From positions 186,001 through 250,000 of the forward strand of contig NZ_FYEE01000005.1 in the NCBI RefSeq assembly GCF_900187645.1: a stretch of 64,000 bases of DNA, given 5' to 3'. The notes beneath the pieces are model-generated. The model saw only the letters and a program-made list of their open reading frames with translations. It was not told the DNA's origin and searched no databases. Positions 1 to 9,419 of the stretch are shown piece by piece. The stretch comes from Pseudomonas sp. Irchel 3E20. Its GTDB lineage: Bacteria > Pseudomonadota > Gammaproteobacteria > Pseudomonadales > Pseudomonadaceae. Position 1 is the first letter of the stretch, and each line of letters opens with the position of its first letter. The translations under genes were made by a program, and so were the position numbers.

Positions 1-885
1 GCGCAGGTCTTCCTTGGTGGCGGCGATGATGCGGATGTCCAGCTTGATCTGTTGGTTGCCGCCCAGGCGTTCGACTACCCGTTCTTGCAGCAGGCGCAGC
101 AGCTTGACCTGCACGTCCAGGCTCATGCTTTCGATTTCATCGAGAAACAGCGTGCCGCCGTTGGCGAACTCGAACTTGCCGATGCGGCGTTTTTGCGCGC
201 CGGTGAAGGCGCCGGGTTCGTGGCCGAACAGTTCGCTTTCCACCACCGATTCGGCCAGGGCGCCGGCGTTGATCGCCACGAACGGCCCGTTGCGCCGCGC
301 CGACAAGTCGTGCAGGGCGCGGGCGACCACTTCCTTGCCGGCGCCGGTCTCACCGAGGATCAACACGTCGGCGTGGGTCGGTGCGAGGGCGCCGATCTGC
401 TCGCGCAGGCGCAGCATCGGCGCCGATTGGCCGACCAGGCGCGCGCTCAGCTCGTTGCGCTCGCTCAGGGCCAGGCGCAGGCTGCGGTTGTCCAGCACCA
501 GGCGGCGCAGGTCCAGGGCGCGGCGCACGCTGTCGAGCAGGGCGTCGCTGGCGAAGGGTTTTTCGAGGAAATCGTAGGCGCCGGCGCGCATGGCCTGCAC
601 CGCCAGCGGCACGTCGCCGTGGCCGGTAATCAGCAGCACCGGCAGCTCCGGGTCCTGGCCGTGCAATTGGGCCAGCAGCTCCAGGCCATCCATGCCCGGC
701 ATGCGGATGTCGCTGACCACCACCCCCAGCCAGTCGCGCTCCAGGCGCGCGGCCACGCCTTGGGCCTCGGCCAGGGCCTGGACCTTGAGGCCGGCGAGGT
801 CGAGGGTTTGGCTCAGGGCCTGGAGCAAGTGGGGATCGTCATCGATCAGTAGCACCTGGGTTCGGTGGTCGATGGGGGCGCTCAT
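1..885 (-). CDS. dctD: Sigma-54-dependent response regulator DctD-like (3' part cut by window edge)
   Basis: Response regulator that activates sigma-54 promoters, expected to control C4-dicarboxylate uptake together with the adjacent DctB kinase. The N-terminal 295 residues are present. The receiver domain (about residues 8-120) has the phospho-acceptor Asp in VVSDIRMPGMDG near residue 55. The AAA+ domain has Walker A GETGAGKE near 178 and the sigma-54 contact loop GAFTGA near 224. The gene runs off the left edge, so the rest of the AAA+ domain and the Fis-type HTH are not visible. Its ATG overlaps the dctB stop codon (ATGA), so the two are translationally coupled. Family membership is firm. 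The substrate (C4-dicarboxylates) is inferred from the kinase pairing, since no dctA or dctPQM is in view. Confidence 0.9.
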   Translation of the reverse strand, partial: MSAPIDHRTQVLLIDDDPHLLQALSQTLDLAGLKVQALAEAQGVAARLERDWLGVVVSDIRMPGMDGLELLAQLHGQDPELPVLLITGHGDVPLAVQAMRAGAYDFLEKPFASDALLDSVRRALDLRRLVLDNRSLRLALSERNELSARLVGQSAPMLRLREQIGALAPTHADVLILGETGAGKEVVARALHDLSARRNGPFVAINAGALAESVVESELFGHEPGAFTGAQKRRIGKFEFANGGTLFLDEIESMSLDVQVKLLRLLQERVVERLGGNQQIKLDIRIIAATKEDLR

Positions 886-2690
886 GAACTTCGGTCCTCG
901 GGAGGTTGCAGGCTCACGCCCGGTGCGCCGGCACGCAGGCGCAGGGTCAGGAGGGCGCCGCCTTCGCGGTGGTTGGCGAACGACAGTTCACCGCCAAAGG
1001 CGCGCATCAGGGTGTCACAGATCGCCAGCCCCAGCCCCAGCCCCTGGGTGCGGGTCTTGGTGGTGTAGAAGGGTTCGCTGGCCCGGCCCAGGGCTTCCAT
1101 GCAAAAGCCCGGGCCGTTGTCGCGGATGGACAGGGTAACGCCCTCGTCTGTGGCCTGGGCACTGAGCCAGAGTTTGCGCGGCGGGCCTTTTTCGGTGAGG
1201 GCGTCGAGGGCGTTGGCCAGCAGGTTGCCCAGCACTTGGCGCAAGCGGGTTTCGCCGGCCTCGACCCACAGGGTGGCGGCCGGCAGGTCGCGGATCAGTT
1301 CCACTTCCATGGCGCGCCGGCGTTTGGCCAGCAGGGCCAGGGCATCGTCCAGGGCCGGTTGTAGGGCCACGCTTTCCGGGGCATGGCGGTCGCGGCGAGC
1401 GAAGGCGCGCAGGTGGGCGATGATCGAGGCCATGCGCCCGGTCAGTTCGTTGATGAGCTTGAGGTTGCCGCGGGCGTCGTCCAGGCGTTGGTGGTCGAGG
1501 AGGATTTCGGCGTTTTCCGCGTAGCTGCGGATCGCCGCCAGGGGCTGGTTGAGCTCGTGGCTGATGCTCGCCGACATGGTGCCCAGGGCCGAGAGCTTAC
1601 CGGCCTGCACCAGGTCATCCTGGGCACGCACCAGTTCTTGCTGGGCCGTTTCCCGTTCCAGCACTTCTTCTTTGAGGCGCCGGTTCAGCCCTTCGAGGTC
1701 GCTGGTGCGCTCGGCCACGCGCATTTCCAGGGTGCGCCGCGCCTTGGCTTCGAAGGCGATGCGGTCCAGGTAATGGCGGCGGCGCTGCATCATCAGCCCC
1801 AGCAACAGCATCAACACCAGCAGGGCTGCGCCGCCGATCACCAGCACGGTGCGCACCGGGCGGTCGATCAGGGTGCGCGGGGCGAGGATGCTCACGCTCC
1901 AACCGGTTTCGTCGATTTGCTGGACCTGGGTCAGCCACGCGGCGGGGTTGAGGTTCAGCGGCTGCGGGTCGCGGGTGGGGTAGGGCTGCACGGCGGCGAT
2001 CGATTCGCGCTCGGCTGCGGTCAGGGGGCGGGTTGCGCGAAAGCGCCATTGCGGGCGCGAGGTGAGGATGACCACGCCATTGTGGTCGGTCACCAGCAGT
2101 TGCTCGGGGGTGTTGCCCCACAGGCGCTCGGTGTGGTCCAGGTCGACCTTGACCACCAACACGCCCACCACTTGCTCGGCATCGTGCACGGCGGCGGCGA
2201 AGAAGTAGCCGCGCTTGCCGGAGGTGGTGCCCAGGCCGAAAAACCGCCCCAGGCGCCCGGCCATGGCTTCGCTGAAATACGGGCGGAAGGCGAAATTGCG
2301 GCCGACGAAGCTGTCGCTTTTGTCCCAGTTGGACGCCGCCAGGGTGTTGCCCGTGGTGTCCATCAGGTACATGACTTCGGCGCCGCTCTGCACCGCGATG
2401 TTTTTCAGCAACTGGTTGGCGTTGTCCTGGGTCAGGCGATGGTGCGGCGCGGCGATTACCGCCCGCAGCGCCGGCAGGTCACCCAGGGTTTGGGGCATCA
2501 CCTCGTAGCGGTGCAGGGTGCCCAGCAGGTTGGCGACGTAGAGATCCAGGGTCTGGCGGTTCTGCCCCGCCAGTTCGCTGCGGTAGTAGCGCTCGGCCAA
2601 GTGCTCCAGCGGCCACAGCAACGGCGCCAGGCACAGGGCCAGCAGTGCCAGGCTGCGCCAGCGTGGGCGGCGGGGAAGGGTGGGAGTCAT
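882..2690 (-). CDS. dctB: Sensor histidine kinase DctB-like
   Basis: Membrane sensor kinase of 602 residues. An N-terminal membrane segment (about 12-32) is followed by a periplasmic double-Cache-type sensor region (about 35-285), a second membrane segment rich in Leu/Val/Gly, a coiled-coil linker, the H-box SASISHELNQPLAAIRSYAE (His near 375) and an HATPase domain with N-box LANALDAL and G-box RDNGPGF. The start at 2690 gives the normal DctB architecture. The open frame extends further upstream, but that part overlaps rfbD and has no homology. It ends in an ATGA overlap with dctD. Only 32 bases separate it from the rfbD stop, so read-through from the rhamnose genes is possible. The ligand is presumed to be succinate, fumarate or malate from family knowledge. 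Confidence 0.88.
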   Translation of the reverse strand: MTPTLPRRPRWRSLALLALCLAPLLWPLEHLAERYYRSELAGQNRQTLDLYVANLLGTLHRYEVMPQTLGDLPALRAVIAAPHHRLTQDNANQLLKNIAVQSGAEVMYLMDTTGNTLAASNWDKSDSFVGRNFAFRPYFSEAMAGRLGRFFGLGTTSGKRGYFFAAAVHDAEQVVGVLVVKVDLDHTERLWGNTPEQLLVTDHNGVVILTSRPQWRFRATRPLTAAERESIAAVQPYPTRDPQPLNLNPAAWLTQVQQIDETGWSVSILAPRTLIDRPVRTVLVIGGAALLVLMLLLGLMMQRRRHYLDRIAFEAKARRTLEMRVAERTSDLEGLNRRLKEEVLERETAQQELVRAQDDLVQAGKLSALGTMSASISHELNQPLAAIRSYAENAEILLDHQRLDDARGNLKLINELTGRMASIIAHLRAFARRDRHAPESVALQPALDDALALLAKRRRAMEVELIRDLPAATLWVEAGETRLRQVLGNLLANALDALTEKGPPRKLWLSAQATDEGVTLSIRDNGPGFCMEALGRASEPFYTTKTRTQGLGLGLAICDTLMRAFGGELSFANHREGGALLTLRLRAGAPGVSLQPPEDRSS

Positions 2691-2722
2691 AGCGTTCTGA
2701 TTGCTGTCGGGGCGAGGGGGCA

Positions 2723-3598
2723 TTATGCCCAGTGCTGCCCTGCAAGGCACTCGTGCAGTGCGCTGCGCCAATCGGGCTGGCTGACGCCCCACTGCTGCTG
2801 TAGGTGCGAGCAGTCCAGGCGCGAGTTGAGCGGGCGGGTGGCGGGGGTTGGGTAGTCGCGTGTCGGGATCGGCTCCAGGCTGGCACAGGGCCGGCCCATG
2901 GCTTGCAGGTGTGCGGCGATGGCCTGGGCGAAGCCGAACCATGAAGTCTCACCGCCCGCGCTCAAGTGGTACACGCCCCACGGCCCGGCGCGGCCGGCCT
3001 GCCAGCGTTCGATCAACTGCGCCGTGCTGCGGGCGATGGTAGCGGCCCAGGTAGGCGCGCCGATCTGGTCGGCAACGATGCGCAGGTGAGGTTTTTCTTG
3101 CAGCAGGCGTTGCATCGTCAGCAGGAAATTACGCCCATGGGTGGAGTACACCCAACTGGTGCGCAAAATCAGGTGCTGGCCCGCCACGGCGCTGATGGCC
3201 TGCTCGCCCGCCCGTTTGCTGCGCCCGTATACGCTCAAGGGGTTGGGCGCATCGGCCTCGGTGTACGGCGCGTTTTTGCTGCCGTCGAACACGTAGTCGG
3301 TGGAGTAGTGGATCAACGGAATGCCCAATTCCTGTGCCTGCTCGGCGAAAACCTGGGGCGCCGTGGCGTTGATGGCGAAGGCCAGGTCCGGCTCGCTTTC
3401 GGCCTGATCCACGGCGGTGTGGGCGGCGGCGTTGATTATCAGGTGCGGGCGGATGCTCTGTACCTGGTGGCGGATCTGCGCGGGGTCAGCGAGGTCGAGT
3501 TGCTCGCGCCCCAGCACCACCAACTCGCCCAAGCCCTTGAGGTGGGTTTGCAGCTCGCGGGAGACCTGGCCGTGCTGGCCGCTGATAAGGATCTTCAT
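2723..3598 (-). CDS. rfbD: dTDP-4-dehydrorhamnose reductase
   Basis: Last step of dTDP-L-rhamnose synthesis: NADPH-dependent reduction of dTDP-4-keto-L-rhamnose in the cytoplasm. The product has 291 residues and begins MKILISGQHGQVSRELQ, a Rossmann start. It has the SDR-type motif STDYVFDG and the catalytic YxxxK (VYGRSKRAGE). The ATG overlaps the rfbC stop codon (ATGA), so translation is coupled. The longer open frame upstream is the shadow of rfbC. Rhamnose from this route feeds LPS core, O-antigen or rhamnolipid synthesis. rfbA is not in this cluster. Confidence 0.93.
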   Translation of the reverse strand: MKILISGQHGQVSRELQTHLKGLGELVVLGREQLDLADPAQIRHQVQSIRPHLIINAAAHTAVDQAESEPDLAFAINATAPQVFAEQAQELGIPLIHYSTDYVFDGSKNAPYTEADAPNPLSVYGRSKRAGEQAISAVAGQHLILRTSWVYSTHGRNFLLTMQRLLQEKPHLRIVADQIGAPTWAATIARSTAQLIERWQAGRAGPWGVYHLSAGGETSWFGFAQAIAAHLQAMGRPCASLEPIPTRDYPTPATRPLNSRLDCSHLQQQWGVSQPDWRSALHECLAGQHWA

Positions 3599-4140
3599 GG
3601 GAACAGGTCCGCGTCGCGCAGCCACTGGCCGGCCTGATCCTTGGCCGACAATTGCGGCGCCTCGTCCAGTTGCCAGTCGATGGCCAGTGTGGGGTCGTCC
3701 CAGCGTAGGCAGCGCTCCGCTTGGGGGTTGTAGTAATCGGTGGTCTTGTAGAGGAACTCGGCCACTTCGCTGAGCACCACAAAGCCATGGGCGAAGCCTT
3801 CGGGTACCCACAATTGGCGGTGGTTCTGTGCCGACAACCGCACCGCCACCCACTGGCCGAAATGCGCCGAGCTGCGGCGGATGTCCACCGCCACGTCGAG
3901 CACTTCGCCGACGGTGACGCGCACCAATTTGCCTTGGGTGTCTTGCAACTGATAGTGCAGGCCGCGCAGCACCCCTTGGCGCGAACGGGAATGGTTGTCC
4001 TGGACGAAATTCAGCTCCAGGCCCGTGGCCTGGGCAAGCGCCCGGGCATTGAAACTTTCGTAGAAAAAACCGCGCTCGTCGCCGAACACGTTCGGCTCGA
4101 TCACCAGCACGCCGGGCAGTTGGGTAGGGATGACATTCAT
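3595..4140 (-). CDS. rfbC: dTDP-4-dehydrorhamnose 3,5-epimerase
   Basis: Third step of dTDP-L-rhamnose synthesis: double epimerisation at C3 and C5 of dTDP-4-keto-6-deoxyglucose. The 181-residue length is standard for RmlC. The cupin core has the conserved RGLHYQ (catalytic His near residue 62), the GEVLDVAVDIR strand and VPEGFAHGFVVLSE. It lies 2 bases downstream of rfbB and overlaps rfbD by 4 bases, so the three genes form one tight operon. Confidence 0.95.
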   Translation of the reverse strand: MNVIPTQLPGVLVIEPNVFGDERGFFYESFNARALAQATGLELNFVQDNHSRSRQGVLRGLHYQLQDTQGKLVRVTVGEVLDVAVDIRRSSAHFGQWVAVRLSAQNHRQLWVPEGFAHGFVVLSEVAEFLYKTTDYYNPQAERCLRWDDPTLAIDWQLDEAPQLSAKDQAGQWLRDADLFP

Positions 4141-4142
4141 GC

Positions 4143-5231
4143 TCAGGCTCCGGCGATCAGGTCTTTGAAGTCACTGTTGCCCAGGCGCTGGCCTTGATAG
4201 CTGCCGTCCTGCACATGCTGGCACCACGCAAGGTTGGCCAAGTACCACTGCACGGTTTTGCGCAGGCCACTGGCGAAGGTTTCTTCGGGCACCCAGCCCA
4301 GTTCGCGTTCGATCTTGCTGGCGTCGATGGCGTAGCGCTGGTCGTGGCCGGGGCGGTCGGTGACGAAGGTGATGAGATCGGCGAACTGCGCCACACCGGC
4401 CGGTTTTTGCGGCGCCAGTTCTTCCAGCAACTGGCAGATGCCGCGCACCACGTCGATGTTCTTCTGCTCGTTGTGGCCGCCGATGTTGTAGGTCTGCCCG
4501 ACCTCACCTGCGCTGACCACTTTGAGCAGGGCCCGGGCGTGGTCGTCGACGAACAGCCAGTCGCGCACTTGCTGGCCGTTGCCGTACACCGGCAGCGGCT
4601 TGCCGGCCAGGGCGTTGAGGATCACCAGCGGGATGAGTTTTTCCGGGAAGTGGAACGGCCCGTAGTTGTTCGAGCAATTGGTCAGCAGCACCGGCAGGCC
4701 ATAGGTGCGATGCCAGGCGCGCACCAGGTGATCGGACGCCGCTTTGCTGGCCGAGTAGGGTGAGCTGGGGGCGTAGGGCGTGGTTTCGGTGAACAGGTCA
4801 TCCACGCCATGGAGGTCGCCGTAGACTTCGTCGGTGGAGATGTGGTGAAAGCGAAACGCCCGTTTGTCTGCCTCGGCCAGCGTCTGCCAGTAGGCGCGGG
4901 CGGCTTCGAGCAAGGCGTAGGTGCCGACAATGTTGGTCTGGATGAACGCTGCCGGGCCATCGATGGAACGGTCGACATGGGACTCGGCGGCCAGGTGCAT
5001 GATGGCCTGGGGCTGGAACCGCGCCAGTACGGTGCTGACGGTGGCCTGGTCGGCGATGTCGGCTTGGACGAACTCGTAACGGGTGTTGGTGGCGATGCTG
5101 GCCAGGGATTCGAGGTTGCCGGCGTAGGTCAGTTTGTCCAGGTTGAGCACCTCATGATCGGTGTGCTCGATCAGGTGGCGGATCAGGGCCGAGCCAATGA
5201 ACCCGGCGCCGCCGGTGATGAGAATGCGCAT
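4143..5231 (-). CDS. rfbB: dTDP-glucose 4,6-dehydratase
   Basis: Second step of dTDP-L-rhamnose synthesis: NAD-dependent 4,6-dehydration of dTDP-glucose. The product has 362 residues. The N-terminus [20 protein letters not shown] is the NAD-binding GxxGxxG, STDEVYGD carries the catalytic acid region, and PYSASKAAS is the YxxxK motif near residue 160. The start at 5231 has the Shine-Dalgarno AGAAAGAAGG; longer in-frame starts add a tail with no family match. It is the first gene of rfbBCD. The nucleotidyltransferase RfbA, which supplies dTDP-glucose, is absent here and must be encoded elsewhere. Confidence 0.95.
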   Translation of the reverse strand: MRILITGGAGFIGSALIRHLIEHTDHEVLNLDKLTYAGNLESLASIATNTRYEFVQADIADQATVSTVLARFQPQAIMHLAAESHVDRSIDGPAAFIQTNIVGTYALLEAARAYWQTLAEADKRAFRFHHISTDEVYGDLHGVDDLFTETTPYAPSSPYSASKAASDHLVRAWHRTYGLPVLLTNCSNNYGPFHFPEKLIPLVILNALAGKPLPVYGNGQQVRDWLFVDDHARALLKVVSAGEVGQTYNIGGHNEQKNIDVVRGICQLLEELAPQKPAGVAQFADLITFVTDRPGHDQRYAIDASKIERELGWVPEETFASGLRKTVQWYLANLAWCQHVQDGSYQGQRLGNSDFKDLIAGA

Positions 5232-5422
5232 GTCGTGGACCTTCTTTCTGGAGCAGGCGTGGAGCAAAAAGGAGCATAGCCTGTCGCCCCTTGGCGGGCG
5301 GCGCAAGGCTGGCGGGAGAATTCGGATAAATCGCAGCCGCGTGTAGGACGACGGCAGGGGCTTGCGTAACCGCCAGCGCAGTGGCGAGATAGGCGCCTGA
5401 TTCTCAACCCAGGGGTTTTGCT

Positions 5423-8335
5423 ATGTCGCTCGCCACCATGATTCACCGTGCCAGCCTGCCCGGCCCGCAATTCAGCGCGGCCCAGGCACTGGAACTGCTC
5501 CAGGTGCATTACGGTTTGAGCGGCACCTTGCAGGCGCTGGGCAGCCAGCAGGATTTGAACTATCGCCTGGACAGCGACCAGGGCCGATACGTGCTGAAAA
5601 TCTGCCGGGGCGACTACGCCGCCACCGAACTCGCCGCCCAGCACGCGGCGCTCCAGCACCTGGCGGGGCAGGCCGGGCTGCCGGTGCCCCGGGTGCTCGC
5701 CGCGCGTAACGGTGCAGACCTGCTGACCCTGGAAGTGGCCGGCGCGCCGGTGCATGTGCGCGTGCTGGAGTACATCGACGGCCGCTCCCTGACCCACCTC
5801 AAGCACCTGGGCCCGGAGCTGGTGGCTGGCCTGGGGCGCCTGTGCGGCGAGATGGACCGGGCTTTAGCGACCTTCCAGCACCCAGGCCTGGAGCGCGCCC
5901 TGCAATGGGACCCGCAACACGCCCAGGCGTTGATCGCCCATTTGCTGCCGGTGCTGGGCGACGCAGGCCAACAGCAGCAGGTGGCCGCCGCCGCGCAGCA
6001 GGCCGAGCAACGTTTGCAGCCGCTGCGGGCGAGCCTGCCGGTGCAGGCGATTCACCTGGACATTACCGACGACAACGTGGTCTGGCAGCGCGATCCCCAG
6101 CGCCAATGGCAGTTGCAAGGCGTGATCGATTTTGGCGACCTGGTCCGCACCTGGCGCATCGCCGACCTCTCGGTGACCTGCGCGGCGTTGCTGCACCATG
6201 CCGAGGGCGACCCCTTCTATATCCTCCCGGCGATCCGCGCCTATCACCGCGTCAACCCCTTGCTGCCCCAGGAGTTGCAGGCGTTGTGGCCGCTGATCGT
6301 GGCCCGCGCGGCGGTGCTGGTGCTCAGCGGTGAGCAGCAAGTGAGCATCGACCCCGGCAACCAGTACAGCCGCGACAACCTGAGCCATGAATGGGAGATT
6401 TTCCGCGTGGCCACCTCGGTGCCGCTGGCCCTGATGGAAGCGGCGATTCTCAGCGCCGTCGGCGAGGTGCCCGCACCCGTGGCCAGCGAGGGCTTTGCGC
6501 CGTTGTTGCCGGGGCTGGTGGGGCGTGAGTTCGTGTTGCTCGACCTGGGCGTGCTCAGCCCCCATTTCGAAGCGGGCAACTGGGAGCAGGCCGGCATCGA
6601 TGAGCGTTTGCTGGCCGAAGCGGCGGCCGTGCATGGCCTGGCGGCCAGCCGTTATGGCCAGTACCGCCTCTCGCGCACGCGCATCGACAGCGCGGTGGAA
6701 CCCGAGACTTGCCCGCTGCACGTGCAGCTCCACGTGCCCTTGGGCACGGCGGTGCAAGCGCCGTTCGACGGCACGTTGCGCAGCCTGGGCGAGGGCGCCG
6801 TGCAACTCGATGGCGCGGCGTCGAGCCTGCGTTTATGGGGCGTGGTGCCGTTGCCAGAAGCCGCCACGGCGCTGCGCAAGGGCCAGGCGCTGGGCACGGC
6901 CAATGGCTTGTTGCAGGTGCAAGTGTGCCGCAGCGCCGAACTCGACCCGCCGCTCTTTTGCTCACCCACCCGCGCCCCGGCGTGGCAAGCCTTGTGCCCG
7001 TCCCCGGCGGCGCTGCTGGGGCTGGCCTGCGATGCCGCGCCAGAAACCGACCCGCAGGCCCTGCTGGCGCGCCGCGAGGCCAGTTTCGCCCGCTCGCAAA
7101 AACACTATTACGCCGACCCGCCGCGTATCGAACGCGGCTGGCGCAACCACCTGATCGACATGCAGGGCCGCTCCTACCTGGACATGCTCAACAACGTCGC
7201 GGTGCTCGGCCACGGCCACCCGCGCATGGCCCAGGAGGCGAGCCGCCAGTGGTCGCTGCTCAACACCAACTCGCGGTTTCACTACGCGGCCATTGCCGAG
7301 TTCTCCGAACGCTTGCTGGCACTGGCGCCGGCCTCCATGGACCGGGTGTTTCTCGTCAACAGCGGCACCGAAGCCAACGACCTGGCGATTCGCCTGGCCT
7401 GGGCCTACAGCGGCGGGCGCGACATGCTCAGCGTGCTGGAGGCGTACCACGGCTGGTCGGTGGCCACCGATGCGATTTCCACCTCCATCGCCGACAACCC
7501 ACAAGCCCTGAGCACCCGCCCCGACTGGGTGCACCCGGTCACCGCGCCCAACACTTACCGTGGGCCGTTCCGCGGCCCCGACAGTGCGCCGGCCTACGTG
7601 CGCAGCGTGGAGCAGACCCTGGCCAACCTGGCGCGGCAGCAACGCCAGGTCGCCGGGTTTATCTGCGAACCGGTGTACGGCAACGCGGGCGGGATCTCCC
7701 TGCCGCCAGGCTATTTGCAGCAGGTGTACGCCAAGGTGCGCGCCCAGGGCGGCGTGTGCATCGCCGACGAAGTGCAGGTCGGCTACGGGCGCATGGGCAA
7801 GTTCTTCTGGGGCTTTGAAGAGCAGGGCGTGGTGCCCGACATCATCACCATGGCCAAGGGCATGGGCAACGGCCAGCCCCTGGGCGCGGTGATTACCCGC
7901 CGGGAAATCGCCGAAGCGCTGGAGGCCGAGGGTTACTTCTTCTCGTCTTCGGGCGGCAGTCCGGTCAGTTGCCGCATCGGCATGGCGGTGCTGGACGTGA
8001 TGGCCGAAGAGAAACTCTGGGAAAACGCCCAAGTGGTGGGCGAGCACTTCAAGGCCCGCCTCCAAGCCCTGACCGAGCACCATCCGCTGGTGGGCGCGGT
8101 GCACGGTTCGGGGTTCTACCTGGGCGTGGAGTTGATCCGCGACCGCGCCACCCTGGAGCCGGCCAGCGAAGAAACCGCGGCCCTGTGCGAGCGCCTGCGG
8201 GAATTGGGGATCTTCATGCAGCCCACCGGCGATTACCTGAACATCCTCAAGATCAAGCCGCCGATGGTCACCACCCGCCAGAGTGTGGATTTCTTCGTCG
8301 ATATGCTGTCCAAGGTGCTGGATGAGGGGTTGTAG
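5423..8335 (+). CDS. APH-type kinase / M23-like / class III aminotransferase fusion (hydroxylysine-kinase and phospho-lyase type)
   Basis: Three-part protein of 970 residues. Residues about 1-340 are an aminoglycoside/choline-kinase-like domain with catalytic loop HLDITDDN near 211 and IDFGD near 235. Residues about 430-530 resemble an M23 peptidase fold (HVQLHVPLGTAVQAPFDGTL) but look degenerate. Residues about 555-965 are a class III PLP aminotransferase with SGTEANDLAIRLAW, DEVQVGYGR and the PLP lysine in MAKGMGNGQPLG near 810. The aminotransferase part closely resembles the AGXT2L family, which are ammonia-phospho-lyases acting on phosphoethanolamine or 5-phosphohydroxylysine (shared LLNTNSRF motif); the kinase part fits hydroxylysine kinase. 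I infer that a hydroxyl-amine is phosphorylated, then deaminated and dephosphorylated to an aldehyde. It lies 200 bp upstream of aguBA on the same strand. The substrate is unknown. Confidence 0.85.
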   Translation: MSLATMIHRASLPGPQFSAAQALELLQVHYGLSGTLQALGSQQDLNYRLDSDQGRYVLKICRGDYAATELAAQHAALQHLAGQAGLPVPRVLAARNGADLLTLEVAGAPVHVRVLEYIDGRSLTHLKHLGPELVAGLGRLCGEMDRALATFQHPGLERALQWDPQHAQALIAHLLPVLGDAGQQQQVAAAAQQAEQRLQPLRASLPVQAIHLDITDDNVVWQRDPQRQWQLQGVIDFGDLVRTWRIADLSVTCAALLHHAEGDPFYILPAIRAYHRVNPLLPQELQALWPLIVARAAVLVLSGEQQVSIDPGNQYSRDNLSHEWEIFRVATSVPLALMEAAILSAVGEVPAPVASEGFAPLLPGLVGREFVLLDLGVLSPHFEAGNWEQAGIDERLLAEAAAVHGLAASRYGQYRLSRTRIDSAVEPETCPLHVQLHVPLGTAVQAPFDGTLRSLGEGAVQLDGAASSLRLWGVVPLPEAATALRKGQALGTANGLLQVQVCRSAELDPPLFCSPTRAPAWQALCPSPAALLGLACDAAPETDPQALLARREASFARSQKHYYADPPRIERGWRNHLIDMQGRSYLDMLNNVAVLGHGHPRMAQEASRQWSLLNTNSRFHYAAIAEFSERLLALAPASMDRVFLVNSGTEANDLAIRLAWAYSGGRDMLSVLEAYHGWSVATDAISTSIADNPQALSTRPDWVHPVTAPNTYRGPFRGPDSAPAYVRSVEQTLANLARQQRQVAGFICEPVYGNAGGISLPPGYLQQVYAKVRAQGGVCIADEVQVGYGRMGKFFWGFEEQGVVPDIITMAKGMGNGQPLGAVITRREIAEALEAEGYFFSSSGGSPVSCRIGMAVLDVMAEEKLWENAQVVGEHFKARLQALTEHHPLVGAVHGSGFYLGVELIRDRATLEPASEETAALCERLRELGIFMQPTGDYLNILKIKPPMVTTRQSVDFFVDMLSKVLDEGL

Positions 8336-8370
8336 AGGTCTGCCGTGATGATTTTCAGCGTATGAAGTCA

Positions 8371-8454
8371 GATTGTTATCGGTAATAAATGCAGCTTTTT
8401 AGATGGGTGGATAATTTCAGACTTCAATAGCCGATTTTTATCGGCTATAAAGGC
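8371..8454 (+). promoter_or_regulatory. Paired direct repeats upstream of aguBA
   Basis: Two copies of a TTATCGGnnATAAA sequence lie at 8376-8389 and 8438-8451. Each has the same flanks (GATT before, GC after), and their starts are 62 bp apart, close to six helical turns. An inverted pair TGAAGTC (8363-8369) / GACTTCA (8420-8426) brackets the region. This AT-rich stretch is the only gap before aguB, so a regulator site is likely, but the protein is unknown. No aguR-like TetR gene is beside this operon. Confidence 0.5.
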
Positions 8455-8535
8455 CTCCATATCTACCCGCGTTCCCCGCTCTGTCATCGGCCCCCGTTAT
8501 CCTGGGCGGCCGACCACCCCCCCAGGAGATGATTC

Positions 8536-9414
<879 letters not shown>

Positions 9415-9419
9415 TCGCC

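Noticed and set aside
1..2942. Long plus-strand open frames (for example 52-852 and 1383-2855) opposite dctD and dctB
   Set aside because: They are antisense to clear, motif-bearing genes and have the Gln/His/Ala/Gly-rich make-up of shadow frames in GC-rich DNA.
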